From assembly GCA_021299635.1 (NCBI GenBank), contig JAJTFA010000007.1, forward strand, positions 1 through 64,000: a stretch of 64,000 nucleotides of DNA, read 5' to 3'. The position numbers were made by a program, and so were the translations under genes. Within the stretch, counting starts at the first letter, position 1. Each line of letters begins with the position of its first letter. Under the pieces are notes generated by a model. It saw nothing but the letters and a program-made list of their open reading frames with translations, had not been told where the DNA came from and ran no database searches. This DNA comes from Sphingobacteriales bacterium (GTDB lineage Bacteria > Bacteroidota > Bacteroidia > UKL13-3). Shown here piece by piece: positions 38,651-49,317 of this stretch.

Positions 38651-40207
38651 TTATTTGGTTTCCAGCATCACAAAAGGAACCATCATTTCCTCTAGCGATA
38701 TGCCGCCATGCTGAAAGGAGTTATTGTACATGTTTACGTGGTAATTGTAATTGTTAGGATAAGCCATAAAATGATCCTCTGTGGCAAATACAAACCTCGA
38801 GCTTACATGCAACTTAGGTAAAAAGGCCTCCTCAGGATTCTTTATGGTAAATAACTCACTTTCATCATAACTCAAATTCTTGCCTTGCTTATATCGCAGG
38901 TTAGTGCTGGTGCTTCGGTCACCTACAATTTTTACCGGACTGCTTACCCTTATTGAGCCATGATCCGTTGTAATAATGAGTTTGGCTTTTTTTTGTGCCA
39001 GTCTTTTTAATGCGTCAAACAGGGGAGAGTGCTCAAACCATGACTGTGTTATACTCCTATAGGCCGACTCATCCTCAGCCAGTTCCTTCATTACATTCAT
39101 CTCCGTGCGTGCATGGCTTAGCATATCAACAAAATTGTATACAATCACATTCAACTTATTGTTATACATATTAGGTATCTGATCTACCAAATCCTTGCCT
39201 GCATTCAGGTTGGTTATTTTGGTGTAGCTAAATTTATCCTTAAACCCAAGCCTGCTTAGCTGCGAGGCCAGTAATTCTTCTTCGTGCTTGTTTTTGCCTT
39301 CATCCTCTTCTTCATCTACCCATAAATCCGGGTATTTTTTTGCAATATCAGAAGGCATCATGCCTGCAAAAAATGCATTTCTTGCATAGTGCGTGGTGGT
39401 TGGTAAAATGGTAAGATATACATCATCTAAAACGGTTCTGAACAGTTCATTTAGCAAGGGTTGTATCACCTTCCACTGGTCATATCGGAAATTATCAAGC
39501 AGTAGTAAAAAAACAGGTTCGCTAGTTTCATTAATAACCGGCATTGCTTTTTGTTTCAGCACAGTATGGCTCATCGCAGGCGTTTGTGTATCCGGTTTTC
39601 TTAGAAAAGACAAATAGTTATTTTTAACAAACTTAGTCCACTCCCTATTGGCTTCGCTTTTCTGCATCACAAAAATCTCACTCATGCCTGTATCTGCGCT
39701 TGAAGAAAGTTCAAGTTCCCAGAAAATGAGTTTCCTGTAAAGATTTGCCCAGTCTTCAAACGTGTTAGTATCCATTAGCTCCATGCCTATTTGCCTAAAC
39801 TCCTGCTGATAGCTTTGAGCCGTTTTTTCGCTGATAAGCCTTTTATTGTCCAGTATTTTTTTAATGGATAGGAGAATCTGATTGGAATTTACCGGCTTTA
39901 TCAGGTAATCGGCTATTTTGCTGCCAATGGCATCTTCCATAATTTGCTCTTCTTCACTTTTGGTAATCATCACCACTGGCACGTCAGGCTTATTGCTCTT
40001 TATTTGAGAAAGGGCCTCAAGCCCCGAAATACCTGGCATGTTTTCATCAAGAAAAATAATATCATAGTATTTACTTTTGCTCGCTTCTACGGCATCTACG
40101 CCACTTGTTACGGTATCAATTTCATATCCTTTGTTTGTTAAAAAAATAATATGGGGCTTAAGCAAGGCAATTTCATCATCGGCCCAAAGTATGTGTGCAT
40201 TTGGCAT
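38651..40207 (-). CDS. porX: Bifunctional response regulator/PglZ-domain alkaline phosphatase superfamily protein PorX
   Basis: Receiver domain HILWADDEIALLKPHI...IFLDENMPGISG...YLIKPVN, then FLLLLDNFRYDQW and ITTDHGSIRV phosphatase-superfamily motifs. Confidence 0.93.
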   Translation of the reverse strand: MPNAHILWADDEIALLKPHIIFLTNKGYEIDTVTSGVDAVEASKSKYYDIIFLDENMPGISGLEALSQIKSNKPDVPVVMITKSEEEQIMEDAIGSKIADYLIKPVNSNQILLSIKKILDNKRLISEKTAQSYQQEFRQIGMELMDTNTFEDWANLYRKLIFWELELSSSADTGMSEIFVMQKSEANREWTKFVKNNYLSFLRKPDTQTPAMSHTVLKQKAMPVINETSEPVFLLLLDNFRYDQWKVIQPLLNELFRTVLDDVYLTILPTTTHYARNAFFAGMMPSDIAKKYPDLWVDEEEDEGKNKHEEELLASQLSRLGFKDKFSYTKITNLNAGKDLVDQIPNMYNNKLNVIVYNFVDMLSHARTEMNVMKELAEDESAYRSITQSWFEHSPLFDALKRLAQKKAKLIITTDHGSIRVSSPVKIVGDRSTSTNLRYKQGKNLSYDESELFTIKNPEEAFLPKLHVSSRFVFATEDHFMAYPNNYNYHVNMYNNSFQHGGISLEEMMVPFVMLETK

Positions 40208-40264
40208 ATAAAAAGTCTATTTTTGTTGGCGTATAAACCGTTACGAATTTAATTTACTTTTATT

Positions 40265-41500
40265 GTGCAGCAAGGTTTTAATAAGAAGAAAATCATAAAT
40301 GATCCGGTATATGGGTTTGTAAGCATTCCTTCGGAGTTGATTTATGATTTGATTGAGCACCGCTATTTCCAGCGCTTACGCAGAATAAGACAATTGGGAT
40401 TATCCAATATGGTCTATCCGGGTGCACAGCATACACGCTTCCAGCATGTTATTGGTGCAATGAGCCTTACTGTTCAGGCAGTTGATATATTGCGCAGCAA
40501 AGGTATAGCCATTAATGCTGAAGAGTGTGATGCCGTGTGTGCATCAGTTCTCCTGCATGATATGGGGCATGGACCATTCTCGCATACGCTTGAAGAGGTA
40601 ATTATTAAGGGTGTGCACCATGAAGATATCTCTTTGGCATTTATGCAGCGCTTAAACGATGAATTGCAGGGAAGACTTGGCATGGCTATTGATATTTTTA
40701 GAAATACCTATCATAAAAAGTTCTTGCATCAGCTGGTTTCAAGTCAGGTGGACATGGACAGACTCGATTACCTGCGCAGAGACAGCTTTTATACCGGGGT
40801 GCAGGAGGGTGTAATTGGTCACGACCGAATTATTCATATGATGAATGTAGTTGATGATGAAATTGTGATTGAAGAAAAAGGAATTTATGCCATTGAGAAG
40901 TTTTTGATAGCACGCAGGCTTATGTATTGGCAGGTGTATCTGCACAAAACGGTAATTGCCGCAGAAGAGCTGCTGGTAAGGATTTTACAGCGTGCTAAAT
41001 TTCTTGCAGGTAACGGAATTGAATTGTTTGCATCGCCTGCTTTTAGGCACTTTTTGTACCACACACCGGGCAAGGCTGATTTTTTCAGTAATCCACAGCA
41101 TTTGGATTTGTACAGTGAGTTAGACGATAGTGATATTTTTGGAGCGCTCAAGGTGTGGTGCTCGCATACAGATGCAGTTTTATCTGCTTTATGTAAGCAA
41201 TTGCGCGACAGAAATTTACCTAAAATTAGTATACAACACGCGCCATATGATGCAGATGAGGTAGAGCAACTTAAAATTTCTGTTGCACAGCGCATGAATA
41301 TATCAGTTGCTGATGCAGCATATTTTGTGTTCAGCGACCGTGTGATGAATACTGCGTATTCTCCTGAAGGTTTCAATATCAATATTTTATATCGAAACGG
41401 ACAGGTGCAGGATATAGCAGAAGCCTCTGATCAATATAATATATCAGCCCTGGCTAAGCCTGTTACTAAATACTTTTTATGTTGTCCTAAAAACAATTAA
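40265..41500 (+). CDS. HD domain-containing phosphohydrolase (dGTPase-like)
   Basis: HRYFQRLRRIRQLGLSNMVYPGAQHTRFQHVIGAM; LLHDMGHGPFSHTLE; SSQVDMDRLDYLRRDSF. Confidence 0.92.
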   Translation: MQQGFNKKKIINDPVYGFVSIPSELIYDLIEHRYFQRLRRIRQLGLSNMVYPGAQHTRFQHVIGAMSLTVQAVDILRSKGIAINAEECDAVCASVLLHDMGHGPFSHTLEEVIIKGVHHEDISLAFMQRLNDELQGRLGMAIDIFRNTYHKKFLHQLVSSQVDMDRLDYLRRDSFYTGVQEGVIGHDRIIHMMNVVDDEIVIEEKGIYAIEKFLIARRLMYWQVYLHKTVIAAEELLVRILQRAKFLAGNGIELFASPAFRHFLYHTPGKADFFSNPQHLDLYSELDDSDIFGALKVWCSHTDAVLSALCKQLRDRNLPKISIQHAPYDADEVEQLKISVAQRMNISVADAAYFVFSDRVMNTAYSPEGFNINILYRNGQVQDIAEASDQYNISALAKPVTKYFLCCPKNN

Positions 41501-41532
41501 CTTGCCCCGTTAATACAACCTGTTAACATTCA

Positions 41533-42579
41533 ATGCAAATTACAGTTGGAGAGATTGCAAAATTATTGAAAGGCGATTTAGAAGGAGAAGGCAGTGCTTT
41601 GCTGTCTAAGGTCGCAAAAATTGAGGAAGGAGAGCTGGGAGCATTGTCATTTCTTGCCAACAATAAATATGAACCCTTTTTATACGAAACCCAATCAACA
41701 GCCGTGTTGGTTAATAGGGATTTTGTGCCTTCCGCACCTGTTAAGGCTGCACTAATAAGGGTAGATGATGCATATGCCGCATTTACTTTTCTGCTTGAGA
41801 AATTTGCTAATCGCACTGCTTCCAAACAAGGTATTGAAAATGGGGCCTTTGTTAGTTCCAAGGCTAAGGTTGGAGCCAATGTATATATTGGTAGCACTGC
41901 TTATATAGATGAGTATGCAAGCATTGCCGATGACTGCAAAATATTTCCTCAGGTTTATATTGGTGAAAATGTAAAACTTGGTAAAAATTGCATTTTGTAT
42001 CCGGGTGTTAAAATCTATCATGATTGTGTAATTGGCGACAACTGCATTTTTCATGCCGGTGTGGTTATTGGCAGTGATGGTTTTGGCTTTGCGCCATTGG
42101 CCGACCGCAGCTACAAAAAAATACCTCAAACAGGTAACGTTATAATAGAAGATGATGTGGAGATTGGAGCCAACGCTACCATAGACCGCGCAACAATGGG
42201 CAGCACCATCATCAGAAAAGGTGTAAAGCTGGACAACCTGGTGCAGATTGCACATAACGTAGAGATAGGAGAACATACGGTTATGGCTTCACAAACAGGC
42301 GTGGCAGGCAGCACCAAAATAGGTAAATATTGTGTGGTTGCAGGCCAGGTGGGCTTTGCAGGTCATATTACCATTGCAGATGGTTCAACATTTGGTGCAC
42401 AAAGCGGTGTGCCCGGAAGTATTAAAAAAGAGAATGAAAAATGGTTTGGTTACCCTGCCATTGAATACAGCAAATCAATTAGAGCTTATGCCTTAATTAA
42501 AAATTTACCTGATCTGGATAAGCGCCTCTTTGCTTTGGAGAAATTAGTACAGCAATTAACAAAGGATATAACATCGTGA
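41533..42579 (+). CDS. lpxD: UDP-3-O-(3-hydroxyacyl)glucosamine N-acyltransferase
   Basis: Left-handed beta-helix hexapeptides; [57 protein letters not shown]. Confidence 0.96.
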   Translation: MQITVGEIAKLLKGDLEGEGSALLSKVAKIEEGELGALSFLANNKYEPFLYETQSTAVLVNRDFVPSAPVKAALIRVDDAYAAFTFLLEKFANRTASKQGIENGAFVSSKAKVGANVYIGSTAYIDEYASIADDCKIFPQVYIGENVKLGKNCILYPGVKIYHDCVIGDNCIFHAGVVIGSDGFGFAPLADRSYKKIPQTGNVIIEDDVEIGANATIDRATMGSTIIRKGVKLDNLVQIAHNVEIGEHTVMASQTGVAGSTKIGKYCVVAGQVGFAGHITIADGSTFGAQSGVPGSIKKENEKWFGYPAIEYSKSIRAYALIKNLPDLDKRLFALEKLVQQLTKDITS

Positions 42580-43961
42580 AACAAACAACGATTATGAAAC
42601 CGGTAACCCTAAGTGGGGTTGGCCTGCACACAGGTAAAGAGGTTACTCTTACTTTTTTGCCCGCACCGGATAACCACGGAATTAAGTTTCAAAGAGTGGA
42701 TTTGCCTGGCAGACCTATTATTGACGCAGATGTAGACAATGTAGTTGATATTTCACGCGGTACCACCATTGAGCAAAACGGAGCCCGTGTGGCAACTGTT
42801 GAACATGTGATGGCTTCTTTGGCAGGTTTGGAAATTGATAATTGCATGGTTGAAATTAGTGCAGAGGAAACCCCAATCATGGATGGCAGTGCACGCTTCT
42901 TCATGAAAGCCATAAAGGAAGCAGGCGTGCAGGAGCAGGAAGCAGAAAGAGAATATTTTACCCTGCCACAAAATATTTATTACCATGAGAATGACCGCCA
43001 GGTTGAAATGATTGCCATGCCGTTAGACGATTATCGCTTAACGGTAATGGTTGATTATAATTCACCCGTTCTCGGAAGCCAGCATGCTTCCATTACGAGT
43101 TTAAAGGAATTTGAAAAGGACATTGCCTCATGCAGAACATTCTGTTTTTTGCATGAATTGGAAATGCTTTATAACAACAACCTCATCAGAGGAGGCGACT
43201 TGAATAATGCCATTGTAATTGTTGATCGTGTAATTGAAGACCACGAGTTAGAGCATTTGGCCAAAATGTTTAACAAGCCGAAAGTAGAGGTGAAAAAGGA
43301 AGGCATTTTAAATAATGTTGAATTGCGCTTTCACAATGAGCCTGCCCGTCATAAACTGCTCGATCTTATTGGCGACCTTGCGTTAATTGGTATGCCCATA
43401 AAGGCTCAAATAATGGCCGCAAGACCAGGACACGCAGCCAATGTTGCTTTTGGTAAAAAAATTAAGGCGCTTATAAAAAAATCAAGGCATAATGTAAATG
43501 TGCCTCGGTATGATGCGAACAAGGAGCCGGTTTACAATACGCAACAAATTACAAAGTTGCTTCCGCATAAGCAGCCTTTCCTGTTGGTAGATAAAGTTAC
43601 AGAAGTTGGCAAAAACCACGTGATTGCGGTGAAGAACGTTACTTTTAATGAGCCCTTTTTTGCAGGCCATTTCCCTGATAATCCTGTAATGCCCGGTGTA
43701 TTGATAATAGAAGCGATGGCCCAGGCAGGTGGTGTTTTAATTCTTTCGCAGGTTGAAGACCCTGAAAATTATAATACTTATTTCATGAAGATTGATAATG
43801 CTAAATTCAAGGAGAAAGTATTACCAGGAGATACGCTGGTATTTCGCCTGGATTTAATATCACCCATACGAAGGGGGGTTTGTGTAATGAAGGGTACTGC
43901 TTTTGTCGGTGATAAAATGGTATGTGAGGCAGAACTGATGGCACAAATTGCAAAAAAATAA
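42576..43961 (+). CDS. lpxC/fabZ: Bifunctional UDP-3-O-acyl-GlcNAc deacetylase/3-hydroxyacyl-ACP dehydratase
   Basis: Lpx[26 protein letters not shown]; Fab[40 protein letters not shown]. Confidence 0.97.
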   Translation: MKQTTIMKPVTLSGVGLHTGKEVTLTFLPAPDNHGIKFQRVDLPGRPIIDADVDNVVDISRGTTIEQNGARVATVEHVMASLAGLEIDNCMVEISAEETPIMDGSARFFMKAIKEAGVQEQEAEREYFTLPQNIYYHENDRQVEMIAMPLDDYRLTVMVDYNSPVLGSQHASITSLKEFEKDIASCRTFCFLHELEMLYNNNLIRGGDLNNAIVIVDRVIEDHELEHLAKMFNKPKVEVKKEGILNNVELRFHNEPARHKLLDLIGDLALIGMPIKAQIMAARPGHAANVAFGKKIKALIKKSRHNVNVPRYDANKEPVYNTQQITKLLPHKQPFLLVDKVTEVGKNHVIAVKNVTFNEPFFAGHFPDNPVMPGVLIIEAMAQAGGVLILSQVEDPENYNTYFMKIDNAKFKEKVLPGDTLVFRLDLISPIRRGVCVMKGTAFVGDKMVCEAELMAQIAKK

Positions 43962-43992
43962 TTTACGTAAACTTTATATCCTCAAAACATCA

Positions 43993-44772
43993 ATGATACA
44001 CGCTCTTGCTTATATTAATCCGGAAGCTAAGTTGGGCCCAAATGTAGTTGTAGAACCCTTTACTGCTATTCATCATGATGTTGAAATTGGTGAAGGCACG
44101 TGGATAGGTTCGAATGTTACCATTTTTCCGGGTGCACGCATCGGTAAGAATTGTCGTATTTTCCCTGGGGCAGTTATCAGTGCCATACCGCAGGATTTGA
44201 AATTTAACGGAGAACAAACCATTGTTGAAATTGGTGATAATACAACCATCAGAGAATGTGTTACCATCAATCGTGGAACAGCAGATAGGCATATAACCAA
44301 GGTTGGTAAACATTGTTTAATCATGGCTTATGTACACCTTGCACATGATGTAATCGTAGGAGATCAGGTAATTATTGCCAACGGTGTACAAGTTGCAGGG
44401 CATGTAAACATTGCCAATAATGCACGAATTGGAGGCTTATCGGCAGTGCATCAGTTTGTAAATATTGGCAGGCATGTAATGATAGAAGGGGGCTCAATGG
44501 TAAGTAAGGATGTGCCACCTTTTGTAAAAGCAGGCCGATATCCATTATCTTATGAAGGGGTTAATTCTGTAGGTTTAAGAAGAAGTGGTTTCTCCACTGA
44601 AAAAATTAATGAGATACAGGATATTTACCGTGTCTTGTTTGTACACAATACCAATGTTGGTAAAGCACTTAAATTGGTTGAGGCTGATATGCATGCCACA
44701 GCGGAAAGAGATGAAATTATACAATTTGTTAGCGGTTCAGAGCGTGGAGTAATGAAAGGTTTTCAGCGATAA
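43993..44772 (+). CDS. lpxA: Acyl-ACP--UDP-GlcNAc O-acyltransferase
   Basis: AYINPEAKLGPNVVVEPFTAIHHDVEIGEGTWIG; MAYVHLAHDVIVGDQVIIANG; internal ATG at 43993 preferred. Confidence 0.95.
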   Translation: MIHALAYINPEAKLGPNVVVEPFTAIHHDVEIGEGTWIGSNVTIFPGARIGKNCRIFPGAVISAIPQDLKFNGEQTIVEIGDNTTIRECVTINRGTADRHITKVGKHCLIMAYVHLAHDVIVGDQVIIANGVQVAGHVNIANNARIGGLSAVHQFVNIGRHVMIEGGSMVSKDVPPFVKAGRYPLSYEGVNSVGLRRSGFSTEKINEIQDIYRVLFVHNTNVGKALKLVEADMHATAERDEIIQFVSGSERGVMKGFQR

Positions 44773-44781
44773 GGTTCTTTT

Positions 44782-45414
44782 ATGCAGGTTCAGCTGCTCC
44801 ATATCGGAAAAAAATTTAACAGGCAGTGGCTCTTTAAAGACTTATCAGCCAGCATGCCTACTGCATCTTCAACAGCATTAGTAGGAAATAATGGTAGCGG
44901 TAAATCAACCTTGCTACAAATAATATATGGTTGGCAAGTGCCATCTGTCGGTGAAATCATGATTGGTGAGAATCAGATAACCATCAAGCCTGAAGAAGTT
45001 CATCGCATTGCTTCATTTGCGGCACCTTATCTGGAGTTACCTGAAGAGCTTACCTTTCAGGAGTTGCTTCATTTTCATTTTAAGTTTAAGCAGTTGCAGG
45101 ATGGTTTGCATTTTAGTGATTTGGTGGAAATGAGCGGGCTAAGTGGCAATGAAAATAAACCTATTCGCTATTATTCATCTGGCATGAAACAACGAGTAAA
45201 ACTTGCCTTATCCCTATACAGCAAACACGAGTTGCTTCTTTTGGATGAGCCATGCAGCAACCTGGATGAACAGGGAATAAATTGGTACCGGAATATAATG
45301 ATAAATCGCAAGCAACCTGCAACCACAATCATTGCCTCCAATCAATCCTTTGAGTACGATTTTTGTTCAGCCTCACTAAACATATCCGATTTTAAAAGGG
45401 TACCTGCACAATAA
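44782..45414 (+). CDS. ABC transporter ATP-binding protein
   Basis: Walker A LVGNNGSGKSTLL, signature YYSSGMKQRVKLALSL, Walker B LLLLDEPCSNLD. Confidence 0.92.
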   Translation: MQVQLLHIGKKFNRQWLFKDLSASMPTASSTALVGNNGSGKSTLLQIIYGWQVPSVGEIMIGENQITIKPEEVHRIASFAAPYLELPEELTFQELLHFHFKFKQLQDGLHFSDLVEMSGLSGNENKPIRYYSSGMKQRVKLALSLYSKHELLLLDEPCSNLDEQGINWYRNIMINRKQPATTIIASNQSFEYDFCSASLNISDFKRVPAQ

Positions 45415-46495
45415 TCTCAGCTGCTCTAAGGCTTGCCCCAGTGCCCCCAATTAATTTTTGAAGTGTATCGTAATCGTTCAGAAGGCTGCTATTTTTTAAA
45501 CCTCCGGGTAGCACCATATTCAGCTCTTTTCTCATTTTTTCAGCCGTAACATCAAATTGTATCAACTCTTTAATTGCAGGCTTATCCATACATAGGTTAA
45601 CCAATGAAATATATTTAACCTTTACCAATTGTTTGGCAATGAAATATGAAAGCGGATGTCCGGCATAGACGCAAACCTGAGGCACAAGCAATAGTGCTGT
45701 TTCCAGTGTTGCCGTACCACTGCAAACAATTGCAGCATCGCTGTTTTTAAGCAAATCATACGTTTGATTAAATACCAAGTGCAATCGGTTACTTAGCCAT
45801 GGCTTGTAAAACGACTCGGATATACCCGGGGCTCCTGCAATAACCAGTTGATAGGAGGTGAGCTGTTTTGTTGCCTCTATCATAACAGGCAGCATTCGTT
45901 TAATCTCCTGCTTGCGGCTGCCGGGTAGCAGCGCAATTATTGGCCTTTCATCAATTTTGTTATTTTCCTTAAACCGGGTGGTGAATTTATACTTTGCGAT
46001 TTCATCACACAGTGGGTTGCCAACAAAATGGGTTTTTACCTTCCATTTTTTAAAATAATCAACCTCAAAAGGAAAAATAATCAATAAATCATCTACAAAC
46101 TTTTCAAGTTTTTTAGCCCTGTTTTCTTTCCATGCCCACACTTTTGGGGCAATGTAATATACCACCCTGATGCCTTTTGATTTGCAATACTCGGCAATTC
46201 GTAAATTAAATCCGGGATAGTCAATCAACACAACCACATCAGGATTAAAGGCGTCAATCTGTGCTTTGCACAGCCGCAGATTGCTGAATATTTTGTTCAG
46301 ATTCAATAACACTTCCACAAACCCCATTATGGTAACATCTTTATAATGGTTAAGTAAACCTGGTGCCTGAGCCTGCATGCGGTCGCCTCCCCAGTAATTA
46401 AATATAGCGGAAGGATCTTTTTGTTTTATGGCGGCAATCAGGTTGGCTCCATGAAGGTCTCCCGATGCTTCACCTGCTATAAGAAAATATTTCAT
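45392..46495 (-). CDS. lpxB: Lipid-A-disaccharide synthase
   Basis: MKYFLIAGEASGDLHGANLI; IDYPGFNLRIAEY; LLPGSRKQEIKR; CSGTATLETALL. Confidence 0.96.
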   Translation of the reverse strand: MKYFLIAGEASGDLHGANLIAAIKQKDPSAIFNYWGGDRMQAQAPGLLNHYKDVTIMGFVEVLLNLNKIFSNLRLCKAQIDAFNPDVVVLIDYPGFNLRIAEYCKSKGIRVVYYIAPKVWAWKENRAKKLEKFVDDLLIIFPFEVDYFKKWKVKTHFVGNPLCDEIAKYKFTTRFKENNKIDERPIIALLPGSRKQEIKRMLPVMIEATKQLTSYQLVIAGAPGISESFYKPWLSNRLHLVFNQTYDLLKNSDAAIVCSGTATLETALLLVPQVCVYAGHPLSYFIAKQLVKVKYISLVNLCMDKPAIKELIQFDVTAEKMRKELNMVLPGGLKNSSLLNDYDTLQKLIGGTGASLRAAEIIVQVPF

Positions 46496-46526
46496 CTTGA
46501 CTTAGGTCTGTGCACAAATCTAGTTA

Positions 46527-46554
46527 TTTGAATGGTTAAGATTTACTACATTTG
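46527..46554 (+). promoter_or_regulatory. Candidate Bacteroidetes-type promoter (TTTG-N16-TAnnTTTG)
   Basis: TTTG at 46527-46530 and TACATTTG at 46547-46554, 22 nt before ATG 46576; spacing is short relative to consensus. Confidence 0.3.
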
Positions 46555-46575
46555 ATTAATCAATTAACAATTGCT

Positions 46576-47472
46576 ATGGAAAACAACAAATCTAACCGTT
46601 CCAGCTCCTATCTTTTGCTCCTGTTATTACTGGGCTCGGTGGCTGTTAACGTGTATCAGTGGAAATCACACAATACCACCGTTATAGTTCATGAAAATGT
46701 ATTAGACAGCATGATTAGTGTAAGGGTGGAATTGGAAAAAGAACTGGCTACAACAGGTGTTGAACTGGAGAAATACCGTGGTATGTCGGCTCAACTAGAC
46801 AGTTTACTGAATGATGCCAACAATGAAATTGCAAAACAGGAAATTAAGATTAGAAAACTTATAGCCTCGGAAACCAATGCCAAAGCTTTGGGCAAGAAAC
46901 TGGAAAAGGAATTGGCTGCATTACGTAAACTTAGAGATGAATACCTGGAGCAGATTGATCAGCTGATTACTGAGAACAAGGAACTAAAGGCTAAGAATGA
47001 GGAGCTGAATACCACTGTTACGAGCCTCTCTGACGAGAAGAAGAGTCTGCAAAAAACAGTAGCTACCGCATCACAGCTCAAGGCAGAGTATGTAAAGGTT
47101 AGTTCATTTAAAAAACGCGGTTCAGGCAAGTATGTAGAGTCTTCTATTGCAAAACGTACCAATAAAATTGATGTATGTTTTACCGTAATGGATAATAAAG
47201 TTGCACCTTCCGGAGAGCGTATGCTACATTTGGTAATTAAAGAGCCAACAGGAAAAATACTTGCAGGATATACGAAAGCTGCATTTAACGAAGCTGAAAC
47301 AGGCACTGAATTGTCCGCAACTGCTTCAATGAAGATAAACTACAATGGTGAAAAGCAGGATGCCTGTTTGCATTATGAAAGCGATGACCGTATACTTACT
47401 TCAGGTAATTATAATATTGAAGTGTATATTGATGGAACCCTGGTTGCAACCTCTTCTTATTTTCTCAAATAA
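46576..47472 (+). CDS. Hypothetical membrane-anchored coiled-coil protein
   Basis: MENNKSNRSSSYLLLLLLLGSVAVNVYQW (TM), long Glu/Lys/Leu heptad region, beta-rich C-terminus. Confidence 0.75.
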   Translation: MENNKSNRSSSYLLLLLLLGSVAVNVYQWKSHNTTVIVHENVLDSMISVRVELEKELATTGVELEKYRGMSAQLDSLLNDANNEIAKQEIKIRKLIASETNAKALGKKLEKELAALRKLRDEYLEQIDQLITENKELKAKNEELNTTVTSLSDEKKSLQKTVATASQLKAEYVKVSSFKKRGSGKYVESSIAKRTNKIDVCFTVMDNKVAPSGERMLHLVIKEPTGKILAGYTKAAFNEAETGTELSATASMKINYNGEKQDACLHYESDDRILTSGNYNIEVYIDGTLVATSSYFLK

Positions 47473-47495
47473 ATTTATAGGTTAAACTTACACAA

Positions 47496-47527
47496 AAAAG
47501 CTGCCTGAATGAAGGCAGCTTTTTTTG
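47496..47527 (+). terminator. Rho-independent terminator
   Basis: agctgcct-gaatga-aggcagct followed by T run. Confidence 0.85.
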
Positions 47528-47604
47528 TGTTGGCCTCTGGAAATAAGTTTTTTAAATGCCTGATATTGATTAATATTGACAAACAATAGCTAATTGTATC
47601 AATT

Positions 47605-49218
47605 ATGAAAAAGATAGTTATGGGTATTATGCTGTGCGCTACCTATGCAAACGCACAAATAACCGTTAATAATACAGATATGCCTGTTCGCGGAGATACC
47701 CTGCGCTACAGCATTGCAAATACAGTAGATGTAACTTCCAGGCTTGCCCTTTCAGGAGCTAATCAAACATGGAATTTCAGTGATTTGAGGCCTGCCAGTC
47801 AGAATATAGCCAGTTTTAAACGTGCTTCTGATATCAATGCAGCCTATAGCTTTACTTTTACCGGTTCTACCTATGGTACCGAGGCCTCCAACACCTCTTT
47901 TGGTGGTTTGCTTCAGGCTTCCGATGTTTTTAGTTTTTATACCAATTCATCTTCTTCATACGCTTGTGACGGCCGTGGTTTTGAGGTGAGCGGTTCGCCT
48001 TTACCCCTTACACAAACTTATTCCGGTAAAGATGTGGTGTATAAATTTCCAATGAACTTTGGGAATAAGGATAGTAATACCTATATCAGCAATTCGGTTA
48101 ATGCACTTGTAGTCACACTCAATGGTGGCGGAAAGCGTGTAAATATGGTTGATGCATGGGGCAGTCTTACAACCCCGTTGGGAACTTTTGATTGCTTAAG
48201 GGTAAAAAGCCAGATTATTACTTACGATACTGTGCGCAGCAGCCTTTTGCCAATACCTTTCCCCATTACCCAAAATGTTACCGAGTATAAATGGATAGCC
48301 AAAGGCCAAAAAATCCCTTTGCTTGAAATCAGAGTACCATCAGGAGGCGGAGGTCAAACTACCATTAATTACAGAGATCGCTACAGGCCGGAAGCTTATG
48401 AAAACAAAGCGCGGTTTACCATCAGGGGAAATAAGCTTACCTATGCTGTGAGTAACAATTCCGATACCTGTGTGCTAAACAATAGCAGTTTAAATAACCC
48501 AAATTCTGTGCAATGGACCATTACACCAAATACCTTCACGTTTACCGGAGGAACAAATGCTACTACCAACACGGTTAAAATATTTTTTACTGATACGGGT
48601 AAATACACCATTAAACTCAGAGCCAATTATAACGGAGGTTTTGATGATACCACACGCGTTAACATAATTACCGTGGCCAAAGGTCCGGTTGTTAAATTTG
48701 GTGCCGACAGAAACGCTACCAATACCACAGCAATTGTTCAGCTGATTGATTCCAGTGAAGGCAATCCTACCAGCTGGAAATGGACTATTACGCCTAATAC
48801 AGTTTCTTATGTTGGAGGCACAAAAGACACAAGCCAAAATCCCAAAGTTATTTTTGATGTGCCAGGCACTTACTCGGTTAGTTTACGAATTACAAACGCC
48901 ATAACTTCTGCTACACTTACCAAAACTGATTTTATCAATAGCTATAATACAGCAGTAAAAGAAGTGAGTGCTAAAAACCATGGCTGGCAATTATCTCCTA
49001 ATCCTGTAACCGACAAATTTTGGGTTAAAACCACCGGCTCTAAGATTAAGGGTATTGAACTCTTTGATATTACCGGAAAAATGGTTCACCCTCAAGTCAT
49101 CAGCACCTTGCCTGCTGAGTGGGAGTTGGATTGCAGTAACCTTAAGCCAGGTATTTATTTTGCTAAATTAACCAATACGCAGGGTGAGATGGAAACAAGG
49201 CGAATCTCAGTCAAATAA
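47605..49218 (+). CDS. T9SS type A sorting domain protein with PKD-like domains
   Basis: Signal peptide; two PKD-like segments (FTDTGKYTIKLRANY, FDVPGTYSVSLRITN); C-terminal LSPNPVTDKFWV...LKPGIYFAKLTN. Confidence 0.88.
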   Translation: MKKIVMGIMLCATYANAQITVNNTDMPVRGDTLRYSIANTVDVTSRLALSGANQTWNFSDLRPASQNIASFKRASDINAAYSFTFTGSTYGTEASNTSFGGLLQASDVFSFYTNSSSSYACDGRGFEVSGSPLPLTQTYSGKDVVYKFPMNFGNKDSNTYISNSVNALVVTLNGGGKRVNMVDAWGSLTTPLGTFDCLRVKSQIITYDTVRSSLLPIPFPITQNVTEYKWIAKGQKIPLLEIRVPSGGGGQTTINYRDRYRPEAYENKARFTIRGNKLTYAVSNNSDTCVLNNSSLNNPNSVQWTITPNTFTFTGGTNATTNTVKIFFTDTGKYTIKLRANYNGGFDDTTRVNIITVAKGPVVKFGADRNATNTTAIVQLIDSSEGNPTSWKWTITPNTVSYVGGTKDTSQNPKVIFDVPGTYSVSLRITNAITSATLTKTDFINSYNTAVKEVSAKNHGWQLSPNPVTDKFWVKTTGSKIKGIELFDITGKMVHPQVISTLPAEWELDCSNLKPGIYFAKLTNTQGEMETRRISVK

Positions 49219-49317
49219 GCCTAAAACAGCAGTTTGAATGCATTAATTAAATGTTAATTATTCCTTCAAAAATTGTGAGGTGATATATTATTTTTGCCCT
49301 AAAACCAAATTACAGAA

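Noticed and set aside
42576-43961. LpxC-FabZ fusion as a novelty
   Set aside because: Fusion of these two enzymes is a well-known Bacteroidota trait.
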